Positions 18,730-26,896 of a stretch of DNA of 64,000 nucleotides are shown here, piece by piece (position 1 is the stretch's first letter; each line of letters opens with the position of its first letter). The notes under the pieces were generated by a model that worked only from the letters and a program-made list of their open reading frames with translations, did not search any database and had not been told where the DNA came from. Position numbers and translations under genes: made by a program. Origin of the DNA: Paenibacillus sp. GM2 (GTDB lineage Bacteria > Bacillota > Bacilli > Paenibacillales > Paenibacillaceae); assembly GCF_900069005.2 (NCBI RefSeq), contig NZ_LN831279.1, forward strand, positions 1,877,139 to 1,941,138, read 5' to 3'.

Positions 18730-19602
18730 TCATCCCTTAACCGAACCCAGCAGCACTCCTTTGGCAAAGTGCTTTTGCAGGAATGGATATATGGACAGGA
18801 TCGGAACGGTAGAGAACACGATAACCGCCATATTGATAATTTTAGATGGTGGAGGAGGCGCCTCATTCATATCAGACAACCCCTTCTCCGATAGAATCAC
18901 AATCTGTCTTAACAAAACCTGGATGGGCCATTTTTTCGAGTCATTGATATACAAAATAGCGCTCAGAAAAGTGTTCCAATGCGTTACGGCGTAAAACAGG
19001 GAAAAGGTAGCCAGCGCAGGCAGAGACAGAGGGATAACAATGCGGAATAAAATCCCAAGGTCATTGCAACCGTCGATCTTGGCCGATTCCTCCAGGCCAT
19101 CAGGCAGCTGCTGGAAGAAATTTTTGATAATGATCATATTAAAAGCACTGATCGCGCTAGGAATAATCAGCGCCCAGTAAGTATTGGTCAGGTGCAGCTC
19201 TTTGACAATCAAAAAAGTAGGCACAATCCCGGCGTTAAATAACATCGTGAAGATAACCATAAGCATGACGGGTCGGCGTCCATAGAGATCTTTACGGGCA
19301 AGCGGGTAGGCCATTAACACGGTCAGCAGCAGGTTGACCAATGTGCCGATCACCGTCACCCCGATGGTCACCGCCAGGCTGCGAAGCAATATCGGAGTGG
19401 AGAAAATATAACGGTAGCCCTCCAGCGAAAATTTTGTTGGAAATATAAGAAAACTCTTGGACAGCACCTCCTGCTCGGTCGCAAAGGAGATCAGGATGAT
19501 GTAAATAAACGGAATGATCATCACCGCTGATACCACTAGCAGGATGGCGAGATTAAGTCCGTCAAACAGATGGGTGCTCCAGCTTCGATTCTTTTGATTC
19601 AT
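18730..19602 (-). CDS. Sugar ABC transporter permease (LplC/YtcP-like)
   Basis: A 290-residue inner-membrane component with six hydrophobic helices and the cytoplasmic EAA loop (EESAKIDGCNDLGILFRIVI) that contacts the ATPase, ending in the family C-terminus FAKGVLLGSVKG. It forms the channel with the other permease. It starts three bases after the upstream permease stop, so coupled translation is likely. Confidence 0.94.
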   Translation of the reverse strand: MNQKNRSWSTHLFDGLNLAILLVVSAVMIIPFIYIILISFATEQEVLSKSFLIFPTKFSLEGYRYIFSTPILLRSLAVTIGVTVIGTLVNLLLTVLMAYPLARKDLYGRRPVMLMVIFTMLFNAGIVPTFLIVKELHLTNTYWALIIPSAISAFNMIIIKNFFQQLPDGLEESAKIDGCNDLGILFRIVIPLSLPALATFSLFYAVTHWNTFLSAILYINDSKKWPIQVLLRQIVILSEKGLSDMNEAPPPPSKIINMAVIVFSTVPILSIYPFLQKHFAKGVLLGSVKG

Positions 19603-19605
19603 CGC

Positions 19606-20565
19606 TTAATACACCCCTTCCTCGCCGAATCTTTTGGCCAACCAGTTGGAACTGATGACTAACACAAATCCAACCAGCGATTTGAAAAGCCCCACAGCGG
19701 TGCTGAAGCTGAACTGCCCTTGCGTAATCCCCGCCGTATATACATAAGTATCAAATACTTCTCCCACCTCGCGGTTAATCGGATTCAGCATCAGGAAGAT
19801 CTGCTCGAAGCCCGTATCCAGGAAGCTGCCCAGCCGAAGGATGAAAAGAATGACAATCGTGGAGCGTATAGCTGGCAGCGTCACATTCCACAGTTGTCGC
19901 AGCCGGCCTGCACCGTCCATCTTTGCCGCTTCATATAGCTGAGGATCGACCCCTGCCAGCGCAGCGAGGAATATAATCGTTCCCCAGCCCGTCTCCTTCC
20001 AAATAACTTCCAAGGTAATCATCGGCCTGAACCAGCCCGCACTGGCGAGGAAATTGATCTTCTCCCCTCCCATCGCCATGATGGCTTCATTCACTAATCC
20101 GCCGTCAATGGTAAAGAAGGTATAAGCGATGCCGACGACCACGACCCATGAGACAAAATGCGGGATGTAGATCACGGTCTGTATAGCCCGTTTTAATTTG
20201 TCCCGGCGCACTTCATTAATCATAAGAGAGAGCAGAATCGGTGCCGGAAAGAAAAATAAAATATTGTATCCGGCCAACACCAGGGTATTCCGTAAAAGCA
20301 TCCAGAACGCGGGGTCATGGAACAGCCGCTCGAAGTGCTTCATGCCCACCCAGTTACTGCCGAAAAAGCCCAAGAAAGGCTGGTAATCCTTAAAAGCTAA
20401 CAGAAGTCCCCACATCGGGAGGTATTTGAATAATAGAAAATAAAGCACCCCGGGAGCCAGCATCCCGTATAGCCATTTGTTTCTCCGTATCTGTCCCCAG
20501 AAGTAGGTTCGTTTTCTGATCGGGGCAGATATTTCAATCGCAAGATTTGCTTTGCTTTGATTCAT
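19606..20565 (-). CDS. Sugar ABC transporter permease (LplB/YteP-like)
   Basis: First gene of the transport operon, 319 residues from the ATG chosen because GGTGGAG lies six bases upstream (an in-frame GTG four codons earlier is part of that site). It has a positively charged N-terminus, six membrane helices and the EAA loop YEAAKMDGAGRLRQLWNVTL. The family ending NWLAKRFGEEGVY is intact. It pairs with the following permease. Its promoter region carries the TGATTAT direct-repeat element also found in front of the AraC regulator gene. Confidence 0.94.
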   Translation of the reverse strand: MNQSKANLAIEISAPIRKRTYFWGQIRRNKWLYGMLAPGVLYFLLFKYLPMWGLLLAFKDYQPFLGFFGSNWVGMKHFERLFHDPAFWMLLRNTLVLAGYNILFFFPAPILLSLMINEVRRDKLKRAIQTVIYIPHFVSWVVVVGIAYTFFTIDGGLVNEAIMAMGGEKINFLASAGWFRPMITLEVIWKETGWGTIIFLAALAGVDPQLYEAAKMDGAGRLRQLWNVTLPAIRSTIVILFILRLGSFLDTGFEQIFLMLNPINREVGEVFDTYVYTAGITQGQFSFSTAVGLFKSLVGFVLVISSNWLAKRFGEEGVY

Positions 20566-20628
20566 CTTCGACTCCACCTTCGTGTTATTTGTGCGGTACC
20601 CTCAAGATAAGCGCCCCGGCAAGCCGGC

Positions 20629-20708
20629 GTCTATAATCAAGGGATAATCATCAGGAAAGATGTTTGCCGCTGTGTGGAATATAATCAGAATCACGTATGG
20701 AATAATCA
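20629..20708 (-). promoter_or_regulatory. TGATTAT direct-repeat operator of the ABC operon
   Basis: On the minus strand TGATTAT occurs at 20644-20650 and 20633-20639, an 11-bp period (one helical turn), with two more copies upstream at 20681-20687 and 20702-20708. The proximal pair lies in a 26-bp block (20629-20654) that is identical at 23 of 26 positions to 23181-23206. It abuts a weak -35-like TAGAC, as expected for an activator-dependent promoter. Confidence 0.6.
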
Positions 20709-20767
20709 TGGGAATGCCTCCGCCGCCCCTCTTTTGCCTCTCCTTTGCCCCCCTTCGTAACCTCACA

Positions 20768-20790
20768 ATAAAAAAAACCCGACGACGGGC
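20768..20790 (-). terminator. Terminator of the membrane AraC regulator gene
   Basis: Minus strand: GCCCG-tcgt-CGGG followed by eight T, 35 bp past the regulator stop. It separates the regulator from the ABC operon downstream, so the operon needs its own promoter. Confidence 0.7.
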
Positions 20791-20825
20791 TGGCAGCCTA
20801 TCGCGGGAGTCTTCGACTGGAGCGT

Positions 20826-23117
20826 TCATATTTTCGAATTGCCATGCAATTTCCGGTATTGTCCGGGCGTCATATTCTCCATCTTGCGAAAGAAGCGAAT
20901 AAAGTTCTGAGGATTGGTATAGGTTAGCCGATCCGCAATATCCCCGATCTTCATATCCGTTTCGATCAGCCATTGCTTCGCCATGTGCAAGCGATAGTTC
21001 TGCAGGTACTCGCTGAAGCTGATCCCTTTTTCCCGGCTGAACAGCGGGCCTAAATGGTTGGGATGATAATTCAATTGCTTGGCGCAAGCTTCAAGCGTAA
21101 GCTCAGTATCGAAGTTCTGATGGATCATATTCGTGAGCTGGTCCGATAATTTCTTGGCATGAGACTTGCTCTGCTGCTCCAATCTGCATATGATCGGAGC
21201 GATAACGGTATCGTTAAACCAAAGGCGGATTTCCTCCCGGGATTTTAGATCAAGCAATCTGTCAAAAAGCTGCTTTTCCTGTTCGGGCGGAAACTCTGCG
21301 GCGGAATCCTGCTTCGTATCCGCTGCTGCTGTCTCGGATTGTCCCAGCTCCGTCAGCATCGTGTACAGCCTGACCAATGCCATCCGGTATTGGCGCCAGT
21401 CGGCTTGCTCTGCGAAGATCAAGCTAATGCAGTGTTCCAGCAGCTCTTCGGCTCTTGTTCGCTCCGCGAGCTTAACGGCGTCGTAGAGCTCTTTTGCTGC
21501 ACGGTGCGGGAACACACTGGACACCAGGTCGTTAGGCTGGACGTCATCGATAAACAGCACCGATTCTGTGCCAAACCGAATCTTATAGCGAAGCGCCTCC
21601 AGTGCTTGCTCGGCAGACTCAGAAATTTCGGCGAACCGTTTTTGGGGGCGGCTGATGCCGATGCTAATATGCAGCTTCAAGTATTGCAGCACGGTTGTCT
21701 GAATCAGCTCCGCTACGGTAAATAACCGGCTCTTGTACTCCACATCTGTCGATCCGGTACCTCCGATCACGGTAATTTGGGATTGCTCCAGCAGCACAGG
21801 ATCCAGCCTTTCCTCGGGAGGGATCAGCTCGCCGACGATATTGGCGATGGCGAAGAGCAGCAGATCACGGTCGTTTTCGCTGTATTGGGACTTCTCCAGC
21901 GCATCGATCTGAATGGCAAGTGCGGCATGCCAGCTCCAATCGATGGGGTAGCCATATTCTTTCAGTCTGGCTGATAGCTGAGATTCTTTCTGTTCGCCGC
22001 GGATTAGCTTCATAACGAAAAACTGCTTCAGCTCCCGCACTTGCCCTGTCAGCTGTGCCAAGAGGCGGGATTCCGTCTGCAGCATGGATTGCAGACGATA
22101 GCCAATCATCGCAAACTCATCGGTGCGGGCTTCATCTGGCGGATCCCCAAACCTGTTGGCTATCGTTGCGACCAGCTTCCCAATCGGCCGATAGAACTTC
22201 CGGGAACCAAGCCATGCCAGACCGCCGGTGATCAGAACCATGAGCAGGCATACAAACAGAGTAACCCAGCCTATAGAGCGGGAATCTCGGGTAATATCCT
22301 TAATGGAAATAGCGGAGACATAAGTCCAGCCATTATAACTTGACTTGCGAATGATCACGCTGGTGTTGTCTCCATCCAGCTCAACGTTAAATTGCCCTTC
22401 TGTTTCACTTTGCCTTTGCATCTTGGCCACGAGCTGCTCCAAGCCGGATTGCTGTAGCTTCTGATCACTCCGGGACAATAGCTGGTAAGCTTGATCCATA
22501 ACCATAATGCTGCCAAGCTGATTGTCGGCTGTCAGAAGGTTGGCCAACTGCGATTCAGCGATGGTCACGATAGCCAAGCCATCGGCTTTCAGCGAATTCA
22601 GCGGGATTTTTTTCACAAGGCTAATGCTTGGCGAACTCTCGTTCTTGTCCGTTACCCAAACGGAAAATGAAGGCAGCTTCTCGTACCCTAGAAGATCATC
22701 CAGATTCGACACATCGTCGAATGTAAAAATATTGTTGTTGTCGACGCCCCATTGCCCCCTCAAATTGAGCACCGTCATATTGTTTATGGTTAGCTCGAAG
22801 GTTTGGCTGCGCACCATGTTCTGGTACATTTCACTATAAACCTGATAATGCTCTGCTGAATATGGGAGCGACATGGCATTTACCACAAGAGGCGAGCTAA
22901 TATACTGCGTAACCGAATGATCGATCGTCTTGAGAGTTTGCTCCACGCGAAGTTGAGTCTGCTGAAGCGCCGCCATGCTGCTCTGGTTCACCTTGTCCTG
23001 AACGATTGAGGAAGCTTTGTAATATGATATAATTCCAACTATAATCACTGGAATAGAGCCAATCAGCAGACTATACATTAAGAGACGGGTGTAATAATTG
23101 CCGGAACGAATTTTCAT
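20826..23117 (-). CDS. Membrane-anchored AraC-family regulator (YesS/YtdP-like)
   Basis: A 763-residue transcription factor with its own sensor: membrane helix at about 12-34, an extracellular Cache-like region of about 240 residues, a second helix at about 280-300, a long linker, and a C-terminal AraC DNA-binding domain (about 660-760; LTLEACAKQLNYHPNHLGPL and IGDIADRLTYTNPQNFIRFF). This type senses an extracellular sugar and activates the adjacent lpl-type transporter. Support here is direct: its promoter and the ABC operon promoter carry the same 26-bp block, implying autoregulation and control of the transporter. It is terminated separately and not cotranscribed with its presumed target. 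Confidence 0.92.
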   Translation of the reverse strand: MKIRSGNYYTRLLMYSLLIGSIPVIIVGIISYYKASSIVQDKVNQSSMAALQQTQLRVEQTLKTIDHSVTQYISSPLVVNAMSLPYSAEHYQVYSEMYQNMVRSQTFELTINNMTVLNLRGQWGVDNNNIFTFDDVSNLDDLLGYEKLPSFSVWVTDKNESSPSISLVKKIPLNSLKADGLAIVTIAESQLANLLTADNQLGSIMVMDQAYQLLSRSDQKLQQSGLEQLVAKMQRQSETEGQFNVELDGDNTSVIIRKSSYNGWTYVSAISIKDITRDSRSIGWVTLFVCLLMVLITGGLAWLGSRKFYRPIGKLVATIANRFGDPPDEARTDEFAMIGYRLQSMLQTESRLLAQLTGQVRELKQFFVMKLIRGEQKESQLSARLKEYGYPIDWSWHAALAIQIDALEKSQYSENDRDLLLFAIANIVGELIPPEERLDPVLLEQSQITVIGGTGSTDVEYKSRLFTVAELIQTTVLQYLKLHISIGISRPQKRFAEISESAEQALEALRYKIRFGTESVLFIDDVQPNDLVSSVFPHRAAKELYDAVKLAERTRAEELLEHCISLIFAEQADWRQYRMALVRLYTMLTELGQSETAAADTKQDSAAEFPPEQEKQLFDRLLDLKSREEIRLWFNDTVIAPIICRLEQQSKSHAKKLSDQLTNMIHQNFDTELTLEACAKQLNYHPNHLGPLFSREKGISFSEYLQNYRLHMAKQWLIETDMKIGDIADRLTYTNPQNFIRFFRKMENMTPGQYRKLHGNSKI

Positions 23118-23156
23118 AGCATCTCCCTTGTAAGCGATTTCATTTATGTTTCTCCT

Positions 23157-23206
23157 ATTATAGAGATGAGATGGAAAGAAGTCTATAATCAGGGCATAAT
23201 CATTAG
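23157..23206 (-). promoter_or_regulatory. Promoter and TGATTAT direct-repeat operator of the AraC gene
   Basis: Minus strand: TGATTAT at 23196-23202 and 23185-23191 (11-bp period), directly followed by a poor -35 TAGACT (23180-23185), a 17-bp spacer and a perfect -10 TATAAT (23157-23162). Activator sites that overlap a weak -35 are typical of AraC-type class II activation. Confidence 0.62.
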
Positions 23207-23307
23207 AACGGGTGTCGCCGCTTGAATCCTCGATTTCCTCCCTTGTGATCTACTTCCTAGTTCCAAACGGATATCCGGCAATATGAAGCAGAAAGGAGAA
23301 GAACCTT

Positions 23308-23487
23308 ATGAATGATTTTCGCAACCCGCCTGGACAATACGATCCCCATGTACACAAGCAGCGGCATGAAGAGAAGCAAAAAATGGGAGTCGGCAGCCTA
23401 AAGGAAGTATTATGGGACTTAGTCAGTTTACTTATTGCCTTGGGAATAATGGTATTGATTTTTTGCATGTTTAGATTTTTCTTTTAA
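23308..23487 (+). CDS. Small single-pass membrane protein, 59 residues
   Basis: Plus-strand gene on the side opposite to the regulators. AAGGAG stands about ten bases before the ATG. The product starts MNDFRNPPGQYDPHVHKQRH, continues with a charged stretch, and ends in one hydrophobic helix (about 39-59, LWDLVSLLIALGIMVLIFCM and a Phe-rich tail). I do not recognise the family. The clean ribosome site, charge segregation and terminal membrane helix make it a likely real gene. An overlapping minus-strand frame (23250-23468) is less credible. Confidence 0.6.
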   Translation: MNDFRNPPGQYDPHVHKQRHEEKQKMGVGSLKEVLWDLVSLLIALGIMVLIFCMFRFFF

Positions 23488-23529
23488 GTGGACACGCCAA
23501 TCATGTAAAATGCGATGATATGCTCCGTA

Positions 23530-24447
23530 TCATCCGTCAAGTTGTTCCTGCTCCCCGGAAGCTTCCTCTCCCTTCCTCTGCTGACGAAGCATCAGCCGAT
23601 AAGCCCCAGGTGTCATGCCCAGCTTGGCTGTAAACAGTCGTACCATATAGTTGGGATCGCGGATTCCTACCTTTTCCGCGATCTCGGAAATGCCAAGCAC
23701 CGTTCCTCCCAACAGTTTTTTGGCCTCCTCCAGGCGCAGGTGCAGTACATACTGCAGCGGGGTTTTGCCGATATGTCTCTTCATGCATCTCGTGATGTAA
23801 TTGGCCTGGAAATGCAAGCTTGCTTCCAATTCTGCAAGCTGGAACGGCTGCCTCCAATGTTCGTTCAAATACGCTACGGCAGCCCTGGCCAGCCGCAAGG
23901 ATGGCTCCGGTTCGAACGTCCGCACACACTCTGCCTGCAATGCCGCGAACAGCTCGGCCAGCAAGAGATGGAGCCGAAGTGCAGTTTCTACATTTAACCC
24001 ATTGTGGATATCGTCCAACTCGCGCAGCAGCGGCTCTATGCTTTGTACATCGACGGCAGCGAATTTCGGCAAGTACACCCGCTGCTGCGAGGATGGCTCG
24101 ACATCCTCGTTCGTGCCTTTGGACAGCAGGGTCGACCAAGGAATATCCTCCTGTCGGATATGTGCCGCCGGATGTCCATGGACGAAATGCACCCAATAAA
24201 TCTCCGTATCCTCCGAGCAGGAGCGATGCCCGAAATGCGGCAGCCCCGCTTCCAGCACAAGCATCTTTCCTGCGCCAATTTCATATTCCGTCTCTTCTTC
24301 CGTCATATAGAGCGTTCCCCGCGTTACCAGAAGCAGGTCGTATACGCCAAAGATACGGGCGAAATGCTGATCTCCCGGCTTCCATACGGCATGTCCTGCC
24401 ATTAAAAATTGCGGCAGTGGCGGAATGGCAAATTCCAGACAATACAC
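23530..24447 (-). CDS. AraC-family regulator with cupin domain, divergent from a glycosidase
   Basis: About 305 residues. The GTG at 24447 is preferred because GGAGAG lies seven bases upstream; a frame with TTG 14 codons earlier lacks a site. The N-terminal cupin sensor shows the LVTRGTLYMTEEETEYEIGAGKM strand order, and the C-terminal double helix-turn-helix (about 195-290) has FQLAELEASLHFQANYITRC and ISEIAEKVGIRDPNYMVRLF. It faces the GHL6-type glycosidase gene, 133 bp away, and probably controls it in response to its sugar. This is the second AraC protein of the locus; unlike the first it is cytoplasmic. Confidence 0.9.
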   Translation of the reverse strand: MYCLEFAIPPLPQFLMAGHAVWKPGDQHFARIFGVYDLLLVTRGTLYMTEEETEYEIGAGKMLVLEAGLPHFGHRSCSEDTEIYWVHFVHGHPAAHIRQEDIPWSTLLSKGTNEDVEPSSQQRVYLPKFAAVDVQSIEPLLRELDDIHNGLNVETALRLHLLLAELFAALQAECVRTFEPEPSLRLARAAVAYLNEHWRQPFQLAELEASLHFQANYITRCMKRHIGKTPLQYVLHLRLEEAKKLLGGTVLGISEIAEKVGIRDPNYMVRLFTAKLGMTPGAYRLMLRQQRKGEEASGEQEQLDG

Positions 24448-24580
24448 GTTGATTCTCTCCAATCTACAAGTCCGTTTTGTGCTATTCAAAGTTTATATTA
24501 TCACTGGTTGCGCCCCGGTAAAAGAGGTACATTGAACACAAGAAATCGTTCTAATCTACCGCTAAAGGGGCTGTTCACAC

Positions 24581-26566
24581 ATGCGTTTTCGCCAAGTTCA
24601 TCTCGACTTTCATACTTCTGAGGCCATCCCGGGCATCGGAAGCCAGTTTTCCAGATCACAGTTCCAGAATATGCTGCGTATTGGTCATGTTGATTCGATT
24701 ACTGTCTTTTCGAAATGCCATCACGGCTGGGCTTACCATCCCAGTGAAGCTAATACGATGCATCCGCATCTCTCATTCGACCTGCTCGGCGAAATGATTG
24801 ACTCCGCTCATGAAATCGGCGTTAAAACCCCCGTCTATCTCTCCGCAGGCCTCGACGAAAAGCTGGCCAGACGCCATCCCGAATGGCTAATCCGTGATGC
24901 AGAGGATCGAACACGCTGGGTGAGAGATTTTATGACGCCAGGCTACCACGAATTTTGCTTTAATACCCCTTATCTGGACCTCCTGCTGGCTCAAATCCAT
25001 GAGATCGTGTCCAACTATGATGCGGACGGCATCTTCCTCGACATCGTCGGGATTCGCGAATGCCGATGCCAGTATTGCGTGGCCGCGCTTCGGGAGGCCG
25101 GACAGGATCCGCGCGACGAAGCAGCCGTAGCCGCCTTGGGCGAACGAACTTACCTGAACTATACCCGGCGAGTGCGGGAAACTATCGATGCTGTCAAGCC
25201 CGGCCTTCCGGTCTTTCATAACAGCAGTCATCAACTGCGGGGCCGCCGTGATCTTGCTCGTGTTAACAGCCATCTGGAGCTTGAATCGCTGCCAACCGGG
25301 GGCTGGGGTTATGATCACTTTCCGCTTTCGGCGCGTTACGTCCAGTCGCTGGGCATGGACTATCTGGGCATGACGGGCAAGTTCCACACCTCCTGGGGCG
25401 AATTCGGCGGGTACAAGCATCCGAACGCGCTTCGCTTCGAGACGGCGCTTAGCCTCGCTCATGGCGCCAAATGCTCGATCGGCGACCAGCTTCATCCTTC
25501 GGGACAGATGGATGAAGCAACCTATGCCCTGATCGGCGCCGCCTATGCTGAAGTAGAAGCAAAAGAGCCGTGGTGTCGTAACACTTCATCCGTGGCAGAC
25601 ATCGCCGTCTTGTCACTGGAAGCGGCTCGGGAAGCCTGCCCGGACACCCTGCAGCAGGACCAGCAAGCCAACCTGGCTGATGCAGGCGCAGTGCGAATTC
25701 TGACCGAAGGTCATTATTTGTACGACATCGTGGATGTCGATGCGGATTTCAGCCGTTACAAAGTGTTGGTCCTCCCCGATGAGGTGCCGGTATGGCCGGA
25801 ATTAAGGGATCTCATCAACCAATTTACAGCGAACGGCGGAAAAGTTCTGGCTACAGGGCGTTCCGGCCTAAATGCGGCCGGCGATACCTTTATGCTTGAA
25901 CTGGGATTGAACTGGAAAGGTGCTAACCCGTACCAGCCATCCTATTTTCATCCGCAGTTCTCCCCGGGCCCCCTTCTGCCTGCTTCTTATGTGATGTACA
26001 GTGAAGGACAACTGGTGGAGCTTAACGGAGGCCGTTCGCTTGGCCGACGGGAGAATCCGTATTTCAACCGCGACGTCTTTACCTTCAGCTCGCATTTGCA
26101 TACCCCAAGCGCCGGGGAGGATAACGGGCCCGGTATGATTGAAAGCCAAAGCGGCATCTATATCGCCTGGAATGTATTCGGCGACTATGCCGACAACGGC
26201 CACCTCGTCCTGAAGGAGACAGTATTGCACGCTCTTTCCCGGCTGCTGCCGCAGCCGTCCCTGCGCTGCGATTTGCCAGCCCGGGGTATCGCGACACTGC
26301 AATATCAAGCGGAGGAAAACCGCTATATCCATCACTTATTGTATGCCGCCCCTGTGCTGAAGGGGCGTGTTGAAGTCATCGAGGACATCGTGCCGCTGCA
26401 GAAGGTTGCCGTCAGTTTGCGTCTGCCCGCTTCCGCTGCAATGAAGCGGGTCTATCTGGCCCCCTCTATGGAGGAACTTCCCTATAAGACCGGCGAGTAT
26501 GGCGAAATCAAGTATACGGTTCCTTACTTAGAGAATCATCAGATGGTCGTATTGGAGCTGGTGTAA
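24581..26566 (+). CDS. GHL6-type glycoside hydrolase with trimerisation-like domain
   Basis: A 661-residue cytoplasmic protein related to the hypothetical glycosyl hydrolase 6 group (PF14871), often annotated as beta-galactosidase-trimerisation-domain or alpha-L-fucosidase-like protein. A TIM-barrel is suggested by RQVHLDFHTSE at the N-terminus, FSKCHHGWAYHP, VKTPVYLSAGLDEK and YDADGIFLDIVG (D154 a likely active-site acid), followed by CRCQYC. From about 350 a flavodoxin-like fold (YKVLVLPDEVPVWPELRDLI, GGKVLATGRSG) fits the trimerisation domain. Divergent from a cupin AraC regulator. The bond cleaved is not evident, but the context points to plant-type oligosaccharides. Confidence 0.82.
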   Translation: MRFRQVHLDFHTSEAIPGIGSQFSRSQFQNMLRIGHVDSITVFSKCHHGWAYHPSEANTMHPHLSFDLLGEMIDSAHEIGVKTPVYLSAGLDEKLARRHPEWLIRDAEDRTRWVRDFMTPGYHEFCFNTPYLDLLLAQIHEIVSNYDADGIFLDIVGIRECRCQYCVAALREAGQDPRDEAAVAALGERTYLNYTRRVRETIDAVKPGLPVFHNSSHQLRGRRDLARVNSHLELESLPTGGWGYDHFPLSARYVQSLGMDYLGMTGKFHTSWGEFGGYKHPNALRFETALSLAHGAKCSIGDQLHPSGQMDEATYALIGAAYAEVEAKEPWCRNTSSVADIAVLSLEAAREACPDTLQQDQQANLADAGAVRILTEGHYLYDIVDVDADFSRYKVLVLPDEVPVWPELRDLINQFTANGGKVLATGRSGLNAAGDTFMLELGLNWKGANPYQPSYFHPQFSPGPLLPASYVMYSEGQLVELNGGRSLGRRENPYFNRDVFTFSSHLHTPSAGEDNGPGMIESQSGIYIAWNVFGDYADNGHLVLKETVLHALSRLLPQPSLRCDLPARGIATLQYQAEENRYIHHLLYAAPVLKGRVEVIEDIVPLQKVAVSLRLPASAAMKRVYLAPSMEELPYKTGEYGEIKYTVPYLENHQMVVLELV

Positions 26567-26622
26567 GCTCAAAGTAAACCACCCTGCCGGCCCTTTTCAC
26601 AAGGCGGCTCGCAGCATATTAT

Positions 26623-26669
26623 AAAAGGGGCATCTTAAAGGTCGATTTCCGGCCTGTAGATGCCCTTTT
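26623..26669 (+). terminator. Terminator of the GHL6 glycosidase gene
   Basis: Long hairpin: AAAAGGGGCATCT pairs with AGATGCCCTTTT (one bulge) around an inner GG/CC-containing loop. It follows the glycosidase stop by about 57 bp. The remaining space to the next gene (26670-26896) is AT-rich and shows no gene or clear motif. Confidence 0.7.
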
Positions 26670-26896
26670 GCGTGGGCAACAATCTTGATATGCCCATATT
26701 TTCGAGCTGATCTATCGGACAATGATTGACCGTTAACTAGGTGCGATAACGTTGCTTTCCATGTTTAATTGGAAAATTGCTGTGCGAAGCTCTCGCGCAT
26801 AACATGCCATACTGCTGTCAGGTTAGATCTGATAAAATTCGGATATAGTTACAAAGACATAAATCGATCTATGCTTACGTTGAAGGAGGATATACA

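Noticed and set aside
20602..21087. 161-codon minus-strand frame at the end of the membrane AraC gene
   Set aside because: Overlaps the helix-turn-helix coding part of that gene in another frame and runs through its terminator; no ribosome site.
23250..23468. 72-codon minus-strand frame
   Set aside because: Antisense to the 59-codon plus-strand gene, which has a much better ribosome site and membrane helix.
23537..24196. 219-codon minus-strand frame inside the cupin AraC gene
   Set aside because: Shadow of the AraC gene in a shifted frame; composition rich in Arg, Gly and Cys with no domain.
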